Shown piece after piece: positions 8,487-14,519 of a stretch of DNA of 37,024 nt. The number at the start of each line of letters is the position of its first letter. Within the stretch, counting starts at the first letter, position 1. Under the pieces are notes generated by a model. It was not told where the DNA came from and did not search any database. It saw only the letters and a list, made by a program, of their open reading frames with translations. Location: positions 1 to 37,024 of the forward strand of contig CAZIEW010000059.1 in the NCBI GenBank assembly GCA_964538515.1, given 5' to 3'. The position numbers and the translations under genes are program-made. The DNA comes from CALBZH01 sp964538515 (lineage in GTDB: Bacteria; Desulfobacterota; Syntrophobacteria; Syntrophobacterales; Syntrophobacteraceae).

Positions 8487-8567
8487 CTTCGGTAGCGCCG
8501 CCTTCCGCGGCGGCGCTACCGAAGGGGATGCAGGGGACCTGCGCCGTGGTGGAAAGCGGCGCTACCG
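8487..8567. repeat. REP-like hairpin (16-bp arms) plus a third partial copy
   Basis: A perfect inverted repeat has arms CTTCGGTAGCGCCGCC (8487-8502) and GGCGGCGCTACCGAAG (8509-8524) with a 6-base loop. A further copy of the arm core, GCGGCGCTACCG, follows at 8556-8567. It sits in the otherwise gene-free stretch 8298-8668 downstream of gmaS and upstream of trmI. No T-run follows on either strand, so it is not a standard terminator. It looks like a dispersed REP or small mobile repeat, but copy number elsewhere cannot be seen from one window. Confidence 0.6.
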
Positions 8568-8668
8568 TATGGATCGAAAGGGCTCCATTTTGCTGGTGCA
8601 ACCTCTGGCCCAGCCTGACGCCCAGCATCGGCAAACCTGGATCCGCCAGCCGCGCTCCGCGCGAGCCT

Positions 8669-10054
8669 CTACAACAGGGTCAGGTACCGCCCGATTTCCC
8701 AGGGCGTGACCTGGTGGCGCATGAAATCGCTCCACTCGGCGCGCTTGAGGCGGATGTACTCGTCTGCGATGGGGCCAAGGGCCGCTTTCACCACCTCGTC
8801 CTTCTCCAATTCCTCGATGGCCTCGAAGAGGCTTTGGGGCAGCAGGGTCATGCCGCGCTCGCGTCGCTCGTCATACGACATCTCATACACGTTGATGCCG
8901 ATGCAGGGATCCCCGGGGTCGATCTGATTGCGGATGCCGTCGAGTCCCGCCCCGATGTGGACCGCGGCGAGGAGATACGGGTTCACGGCGGCGGAGATGG
9001 AGCGGTCCTCGAATCGATTGGGGCTGGGGCACCGGTAGAGCTGGGTCCGGTTGTTGTCCCCGTAGGAGGCGAACGCGGGGGTCCAAGTGTATCCCGAGCT
9101 GCTCGAGAAGACGAACTCGCCGCTTTGGATTCGGCGGTAGCAGTTGACTGTAGGGGATGCGATGGCCGTGATGGCCCGAATGTGCTTCAGGAGACCGCCC
9201 ACGTAATGGAGTCCGAGCTTGGAAAGGCCGAGCCCCTTCCAGTCCGGGTCACCGTTTTCGGCGGGGAAGAGGTTCTTGCCCGTTCGGGTGTCGGCCACAT
9301 GAAAATGGAGATGAGCGCCGGATCCCGTCTTGTCGTTGAACGGCTTGGCCATGTAGGTGGCGATGCAGCCATACTTGGATGCGACCTGGGACGTCATCAT
9401 GCGGAAGTGAGTCAGACGGTCCGAGGCGTGCAAACCGTTGGTCCATCCGAAGTTGATTTCGTATTGGCCGTTGGCGTCCTCGTGATCGCTCTGGTAAATG
9501 TCGAACCCCATCTGGTTCCCGAAGCGGATGATGTCCTGAAGGTAATCCATGGCCTGGCTCATGCCCTTGAAGTCGTAGCAGGGCTTGGCCAGGGTGTCAA
9601 TTCCGAGCGGATCCCAAATCGTGATGCCGCCATCAGAGGTCCGGGTCACCAGGAAGTGCTCCGGCTCGAACCCGCAGTTGAGGATGTATCCCTCGGCCTC
9701 GAACAGCTTGAGCATGCGGCTGAGGTTCACGCGGGGGCAGTAGGGGTGGGGCTCTCCGTCGACAAACAGGTTGGAGCTGAACAGGGCGACGTTGGGCTTC
9801 CAGGGCAGCCGTTGATAGGTGTCCAGGTCCGCCCTGGCCATGAGATCGTGGCTGTGGGGCCCCTGCCCGACACCCCACACGGCCGCACCCGCAAAGCCGG
9901 CTCCATCGTCGACCACGTCGTCGAAGCAATGCACGGGCACCTGCTTGACCTTGACGGAGCCGTGAATGTCGACAAACTGGACCAGTATGAATTCAATTCC
10001 GTCCTGCTTCATCCGCTCGCGGACCGCTTCTCGATTGACCGTCGTCGTCCCCAT
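8669..10054 (-). CDS. gmaS: Gamma-glutamylmethylamide synthetase (glutamine-synthetase-like, type III family)
   Basis: A 461-residue member of the glutamine synthetase superfamily in the GlnT/GmaS branch. GmaS joins methylamine to glutamate using ATP, giving gamma-glutamylmethylamide, the first step of the N-methylglutamate pathway. Visible motifs are the beta-grasp segment FVDIHGSVKVKQVP, the metal/glutamate segment SDHEDANGQYEINF, the ATP-site motif SGAHLHFHV, the arginine segment NRTQLYRCPSPNRFEDR, and NPYLLAAVHIGAGLDG. The start at 10054 is preferred over a site 48 bases upstream because GAAGGAG lies 9 bases before it and the family N terminus begins there. It is divergent from the regulator and the mgs-mgd genes. 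By sequence alone an ordinary ammonia-using type III enzyme is possible; the neighbours make GmaS much more likely. Confidence 0.85.
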   Translation of the reverse strand: MGTTTVNREAVRERMKQDGIEFILVQFVDIHGSVKVKQVPVHCFDDVVDDGAGFAGAAVWGVGQGPHSHDLMARADLDTYQRLPWKPNVALFSSNLFVDGEPHPYCPRVNLSRMLKLFEAEGYILNCGFEPEHFLVTRTSDGGITIWDPLGIDTLAKPCYDFKGMSQAMDYLQDIIRFGNQMGFDIYQSDHEDANGQYEINFGWTNGLHASDRLTHFRMMTSQVASKYGCIATYMAKPFNDKTGSGAHLHFHVADTRTGKNLFPAENGDPDWKGLGLSKLGLHYVGGLLKHIRAITAIASPTVNCYRRIQSGEFVFSSSSGYTWTPAFASYGDNNRTQLYRCPSPNRFEDRSISAAVNPYLLAAVHIGAGLDGIRNQIDPGDPCIGINVYEMSYDERRERGMTLLPQSLFEAIEELEKDEVVKAALGPIADEYIRLKRAEWSDFMRHQVTPWEIGRYLTLL

Positions 10055-10586
10055 GATCGCATTCTCCTTCAGGATTGTGACTGTGAGTGAAATTTTTTGC
10101 ACTCGAGTTAATCAAGAAGCATGCCCACGAGCCGAGGAGCCCAGCAATGGCCGGTGCCGTCTCGTTCGACGAGCTTCTCACTACAGGAAGATTAAGGATC
10201 CGGGCTGCTGGGTGCTCAATATGATCGTGAAATAGAGGTAAGGATCAGAACAAAAATGTATTTCTGAGCCGAATGGTGCACCAAAATGAACAATAGTTGC
10301 ATCTCATTACCTGTTGCACGGCCGACAGGCTTGTCGGTCTTCGAATGGGAAGCTCGGAGCCCCTTGACCCCCAATGAGGGAACAGAAATGTGCGACTGGG
10401 GGGCACATGCGGCTTCGTAGCGGCCCGGTCGAGGTTGACGGGGTTTTCCCGGCCGTGGTACTGAGAAAGGCAGGCCCGATGGGTGCCAGCCCCGGGGCTG
10501 TTCGCGCTGCTGCGGACTACCTTGGGGTGGGGCGTGGTCGAAGAGCGTGCGCATGATCTGGTGAACCCCTGAGGCGAGCGAGTGCC
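10055..10586. promoter_or_regulatory. Divergent control region between gmaS and the XRE-cupin gene
   Basis: These 532 bases hold no convincing gene. They contain a 17-base motif at 10179-10195 (core TACAGGAAGATTAA) that recurs upstream of mgsA at 11347-11363. They also contain a perfect 10-bp palindrome TGGTGCACCA at 10274-10283 and two direct copies of GTTGCA at 10296-10301 and 10313-10318. These are candidate operators for the adjacent regulator or for nitrogen control. No clear -35/-10 pair was found for either direction. Confidence 0.4.
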
Positions 10587-11246
10587 ATGATTTCTGAAGT
10601 GTCCCCGTCGAAAAAGGAACAGCGCAAGGAAGCGCTGAAGGAAAGCCAGGTTACGGCGATGGTGAACGACAGCCGGCTTGAGCTTGCCATCGGGCGGGAA
10701 GTGCGGGCATTTCGGAAAAAGCAGGACCTGACCGTGAATGACCTGGCCAAGCTTACAGGGCTTTCGACGGGCATGCTCTCGAAAATCGAGCGCGGCATTG
10801 CCTCGCCCTCCCTGGCGACGCTTCGGGCGCTCTCGGCGGCCCTGCAGGTGCCGGTCACCGCTTTTTTCAGAAAATTCGAAGAGCAGCGCGACGCCACCTT
10901 CGTCAAGGCGGGGGAAGGACTCGTGATCGAGCGTCGTGGAACCCGCGCCGGCCACCAGTACCAGCTGCTCGGGCACTCGTTGGGGAAGACGATTTCCGTT
11001 GAGCCCTATCTCATCACGCTCACGCGGGAATCCGAGGTCTTTCCCGTCTTTCAGCACGAAGGCATGGAATTCATTTACATGCTCGAAGGCCGAATCGACT
11101 ACCGATACAGCGACAAGACCTACGAGCTCAGCCCAGGCGATTCGCTCTTTTTCGACGCCGATGCCCCCCATGGGCCTGAAGAGCTGCTTGACCTGCCGAT
11201 CCGTTTTCTCTCCATCATCGTCCATCCTCAAACCTCGGAAGAATAA
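10587..11246 (+). CDS. XRE-family regulator with C-terminal cupin domain
   Basis: A 219-residue DNA-binding protein. After a charged N-terminal extension (residues 1-30), residues about 33-90 form a helix-turn-helix of the Cro/CI-XRE type (DLTVNDLAKLTGLSTGMLSK with IERGIASPSLATL). Residues about 115-215 form a cupin_2 barrel with HEGMEFIYMLEGRIDYRYSD and LSPGDSLFFDADAPHGPE. XRE-cupin proteins of this kind commonly regulate catabolism of amines, betaines and sarcosine, with the cupin sensing a small ligand. It lies between divergent gmaS and mgsA, so it is the likely local regulator, possibly responding to methylamine or N-methylglutamate (inference). A GAGGCGAG site precedes the ATG. Confidence 0.9.
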   Translation: MISEVSPSKKEQRKEALKESQVTAMVNDSRLELAIGREVRAFRKKQDLTVNDLAKLTGLSTGMLSKIERGIASPSLATLRALSAALQVPVTAFFRKFEEQRDATFVKAGEGLVIERRGTRAGHQYQLLGHSLGKTISVEPYLITLTRESEVFPVFQHEGMEFIYMLEGRIDYRYSDKTYELSPGDSLFFDADAPHGPEELLDLPIRFLSIIVHPQTSEE

Positions 11247-11346
11247 GGACGCCTCCGCCGGGGAAAACCCCTCGCAAGAGCATCAATGACCCCATACGCC
11301 CGTCGTCTCCTCTCCCACACGCACGCCGTCATCGGCAGAAAAATTT

Positions 11347-11363
11347 CATTACAGGAACATTAA
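11347..11363 (+). promoter_or_regulatory. Repeated motif upstream of mgsA, candidate XRE-cupin operator
   Basis: CATTACAGGAACATTAA here matches CACTACAGGAAGATTAA at 10179-10195, upstream of gmaS, at 15 of 17 positions. The two copies flank the regulator gene and lie upstream of the two transcription units it would control. The 11247-11533 interval has no gene and no clear sigma-70 or sigma-54 promoter that I can identify. Confidence 0.4.
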
Positions 11364-11533
11364 TTGCATCATGATTCGCCTCGAACGGAGCTCGCTTCTA
11401 TTGGCACCGGGCCGGTGAGCCGGATGAGCGGGAGCGGGATCCTGGTGACCGAGACGCACGAAGGGCTTCGTTCGGCTGTGAATGAAAGCCACGGAGTCGA
11501 CAAGGGAGTATTTCAGCACAGGGGGAGGCGCGC

Positions 11534-12463
11534 ATGTGCAGCATTGCGGGAATTCTGATCAAGGACAAGACTCAATCGAGTCTCGGCATGAGTACCGGCG
11601 AGGCTCTCACGGAAATGATGGATGGTTGTGTGCACCGCGGGCCGGATTCGGCCGGCTGGGCCCTGTATCGAGCTCCCGAAGAGCAACGACTGCGGTTGCG
11701 GTTTTTGATCCGAGAAACGGACAAGGCGGAGGAGTCGATCCAAAGCATCAAGGCGGGCCTCGCGAAGCAGGGCGTGGCGCTCCTGGAGGAGGAGCGCATC
11801 GGGTGCACCTACGCCGCCGTCGTGGAGCGCCCGGATGATCTCCAGGCATTTGCCTACGCCATGGAGCGAGCAGGCATGCTGATCTCGGTCGGATCGAGCC
11901 TGGACATCATCAAGGACGTCGGACGTCCGAAGGAGCTTAGCGGCCGGTACAAAATCGGCCATTTTGACGGAACCCACGGAATCGGTCACACCCGTTTGGC
12001 TACGGAAACGGGAGTCCATCCGGAGACCGCCCACCCTTTCTGGGCGACGGGCTTTGCCGACGTCGCCACGGTCCATAACGGCCAGATCACCAATTACTGG
12101 ATCATGCGGCGGCGCCTCGAGCGCAAGGGAATGGAATTCCGTACGGAAAACGACACGGAGCTCATTGCCGTGTACCTGGCCCATGAAATGAGCCGCGGGG
12201 CAAGCCTGGAAGACGCCCTCCGGACGTCCCTTGAAGACCTGGATGGGACTTTTTCGTACCTCGTGGCCACCAAGGACGCCATCGGCTACGCCAAGGACAA
12301 GCTGGCGGCCAAGCCCATGGTCAAATACGAGGACGCGTCGCTCATCGCCATCGCTTCGGAGGAAGTGGCGCTGAATCGCCTTTTCCCTGGACGCGCCCTC
12401 GATACGAGCGAGCCTCCGCCGTACACGTATGGTCTTTGGTCTCGCAACGGCTCGACTTCGTAG
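11534..12463 (+). CDS. mgsA: N-methylglutamate synthase subunit A-like (class II glutamine amidotransferase)
   Basis: A 309-residue class II glutamine amidotransferase (Ntn-hydrolase fold), like the N-terminal domain of glutamate synthase. The catalytic Cys2 is exposed after removal of Met1 (MCSIAGIL). Other motifs are the substrate segments HRGPDSAGWALY and HTRLATETGVHPETAHPF, the VHNGQITNYWIMRRRLE loop, and ENDTELIAVYL. In the NMG pathway MgsA is thought to bind gamma-glutamylmethylamide and deliver methylamine to the FMN subunit. The next gene encodes the matching GXGXG and FMN domains, so together they are a split glutamate-synthase-like enzyme. GGGGGAGG lies upstream of the ATG. A split archaeal-type glutamate synthase is the alternative, less likely beside gmaS and mgd genes. 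Confidence 0.85.
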   Translation: MCSIAGILIKDKTQSSLGMSTGEALTEMMDGCVHRGPDSAGWALYRAPEEQRLRLRFLIRETDKAEESIQSIKAGLAKQGVALLEEERIGCTYAAVVERPDDLQAFAYAMERAGMLISVGSSLDIIKDVGRPKELSGRYKIGHFDGTHGIGHTRLATETGVHPETAHPFWATGFADVATVHNGQITNYWIMRRRLERKGMEFRTENDTELIAVYLAHEMSRGASLEDALRTSLEDLDGTFSYLVATKDAIGYAKDKLAAKPMVKYEDASLIAIASEEVALNRLFPGRALDTSEPPPYTYGLWSRNGSTS

Positions 12464-12473
12464 CGCAGGAGCC

Positions 12474-12499
12474 CAAATAGGTCCCAATAGGCCTATTTG
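12474..12499 (+). other. Small hairpin between mgsA and mgsBC
   Basis: CAAATAGG (12474-12481) pairs with CCTATTTG (12492-12499) across 10 bases in the 74-base gap between the two genes. There is no T-run. It may tune the relative amounts of the two subunits; this is only a position-based guess. Confidence 0.35.
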
Positions 12500-12537
12500 T
12501 CCTTGTATGGACTGATTCCCAAAGAGGCGGCAAATCC

Positions 12538-14493
12538 ATGGTGACCATCGATTTATCCACGACGGCCGTGCGAATGGCCAATGAAATGATTCGGGGGTAC
12601 GGGGCGACCCGGCAGAATGTCGAGGTCGTGAATCCCGATGCCAAGCACTACATCGGCGTCGGTCTCGTGAGTCCCATCAAAGTCAGGATTCGAGGATCCG
12701 CCGGCTACTATTGCGGCGGACTGTGCGACGGGCCCCAATTTGAAGTTGAGAAAAACGTAAGCTGGGGAGTGGGGGACAACCTGCTTGCCGGCAGCATCGT
12801 GGTGTGTGGGAATGCGGGGGCCATCGCCGGAGTGGGCCTGCGAGGGGGCGAAATCGTCATCAAGGGCAACATGGGCTCCCGGGCCGGCCAGGTGATGAAA
12901 AGCGGAACGCTCTGCTGCGCCGGTCATGCCAACTTCATGGCGGGCTACATGATGTATGGGGGCCGGATCATCATCCTCGGCAATTCGGGAGCGCGTGTCG
13001 GCGAGGACATGATGGGAGGCGAGATTTTCGTGGGCGGTCAGGTGGATTCCCTCGGAAACGACGCCATGCTCGTCGAGCCCTCTTCGGCGGATGTCGATGC
13101 GGTGCTCGCCTTCCTCGATCGCTTCGATCTTCCCTTCACAGGCGAGTTCAAGAAAATCGTCAGCACGGGCAAGTCGCTTCGCTACGGAACACCTGAGCCC
13201 CGGTTGCGCAAGCTCCCGTTCCACACCTTTTCCGGGCCCAAGGCGAGCGACTACTGGAACGTGAAGGTCCAGGAAGACATCCAGGTCAAGGCGCACATCG
13301 GGCGCTACCGGATTCGGGGCTACGGGGCTGCGCGCCACCTGCCGCATTTCGGCGACATCGCCTTCCGCGCGGACCTGACCACGGTTGGGAGCGACCCGGA
13401 CGTGGTAAAGAACGTGAGGTTGCGCACCCTGATCGGGGACAATCATGGCGGACGGGCGCTCGATCTCAGCATGCCCGTCATGATCGCCCCCATGAGCTAC
13501 GGGGCTTTGAGCCCTCAGATGAAGCTGGCCCTCGGGATTGCGTCGCGGCTTTCCGGCATATCCGAGAACAGCGGGGAGGGCGGGATGCTCTCCTCTGAGC
13601 GCGCCGAGGCCAGGCAAATGATCGCCCAGTGCCTCGCCGGCCGGCTGGGCTGGAACGTCCACGACATGAAGCGTGCCGATGCCATCGAAATCTACATCTC
13701 CCAGGGGGCCAAACCGGGGCTTGGCGGTCAGCTCATGGCCGAGAAGCTTACGAAGGAGATCGCGGCCGTGCGTGGCATCCCGGCCGGCATGGACCTGCGA
13801 TCCCCCTCGCGCCATCCGGACATTTTGGGGGGCGACGATCTCATCATGAAAGTCGAGGAGTTCCGTGAAGCCACCGGCTGGCGGGTGCCCATAGGGATCA
13901 AAGTGGGTGCCGGCCGGATCCGGGACGACATCAAGATCGCTCTCAAAGACGGGCTGGACTTCATCGAGCTCGACGGCATGCAGGGCGGGACGGGCGCCGC
14001 AGGGAGCGAGGTGCTGGAGCATGTGGGGATTCCGACCCTTGCCGGTTTGCAGGAAGCTCTCGATGGGCTCGAGGAGATCGATGCGCGCGGCAAGCTCCCC
14101 ATCGTGCTCATGGGCGGCCTCAAGGACGGAGTGGATGCGGCTAAGGCCATCGCCTTGGGAGCGAGCGCCGTCGCTTTCGGAACGGCCATGCTCATTTCAG
14201 CGGGATGCATCACCTGCATGCAGTGCAGCGTCGGAAGCTGCGTCATCGGGGCGGCGACTCAGGATCGGGACCACACGCGCCGGTTCGACGTGGAAAAACG
14301 GGCGATGCAGATTCATCGCTTCCTTGAGGCCGTCCGTTGGGAGATCGCATCGATCGTTCACGCCCACGGCTACAGCGACGTCCGGCAGCTCTCGCGCGAG
14401 GACCTGGTGGCGCTGACACCCGAGGCGGCTGCCCTCACGCGGCTGCCCTACGAGCCCGGCTATCGGGATCGATTCCGTCGACGCACGTCTTGA
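12538..14493 (+). CDS. mgsBC: Fused N-methylglutamate synthase subunits B and C (GXGXG + FMN domains)
   Basis: A 651-residue protein joining two domains usually encoded separately in methylotrophs. Residues about 15-220 are a GXGXG beta-helix (repeats such as GGLCDGPQFEV, GVGLRGGEIVIKGNMGSRAG and GGRIIILGNSGARVGEDMMGG), the MgsB module. Residues about 245-640 are the glutamate synthase FMN-binding barrel, the MgsC module, with PMSYGALSPQMKLALG, ENSGEGGMLSSERAE, IYISQGAKPGLGGQLMAEK, GIKVGAGRIRDDIKIAL and LDGMQGGTGAAG. A cysteine cluster C557-x2-C560-x2-C563-x4-C568 fits the iron-sulfur site of this family. The enzyme should form N-methylglutamate from glutamate and the methylamine released by MgsA. 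The frame is continuous across the junction near residue 225-245. Confidence 0.85.
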   Translation: MVTIDLSTTAVRMANEMIRGYGATRQNVEVVNPDAKHYIGVGLVSPIKVRIRGSAGYYCGGLCDGPQFEVEKNVSWGVGDNLLAGSIVVCGNAGAIAGVGLRGGEIVIKGNMGSRAGQVMKSGTLCCAGHANFMAGYMMYGGRIIILGNSGARVGEDMMGGEIFVGGQVDSLGNDAMLVEPSSADVDAVLAFLDRFDLPFTGEFKKIVSTGKSLRYGTPEPRLRKLPFHTFSGPKASDYWNVKVQEDIQVKAHIGRYRIRGYGAARHLPHFGDIAFRADLTTVGSDPDVVKNVRLRTLIGDNHGGRALDLSMPVMIAPMSYGALSPQMKLALGIASRLSGISENSGEGGMLSSERAEARQMIAQCLAGRLGWNVHDMKRADAIEIYISQGAKPGLGGQLMAEKLTKEIAAVRGIPAGMDLRSPSRHPDILGGDDLIMKVEEFREATGWRVPIGIKVGAGRIRDDIKIALKDGLDFIELDGMQGGTGAAGSEVLEHVGIPTLAGLQEALDGLEEIDARGKLPIVLMGGLKDGVDAAKAIALGASAVAFGTAMLISAGCITCMQCSVGSCVIGAATQDRDHTRRFDVEKRAMQIHRFLEAVRWEIASIVHAHGYSDVRQLSREDLVALTPEAAALTRLPYEPGYRDRFRRRTS

Positions 14494-14519
14494 AACGGAT
14501 CGAGAGGAGAGATCGCATC

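Noticed and set aside
8354..10090. 578-codon frame antisense to gmaS
   Set aside because: It is a shadow of the glutamine-synthetase-like gene, which has clear family motifs and a ribosome site.
10144..10158. Near-perfect sigma-54 elements upstream of gmaS (minus strand GGCAC ... TTGCT)
   Set aside because: The spacing between GG and GC is 11 bases, not 10. Sigma-54 promoters are very strict on this distance, so it is not called.
11398..11418. TTGGCACC upstream of mgsA as a -24 element
   Set aside because: The base pair 10 nt further on is GT, not GC, so there is no -12 element.
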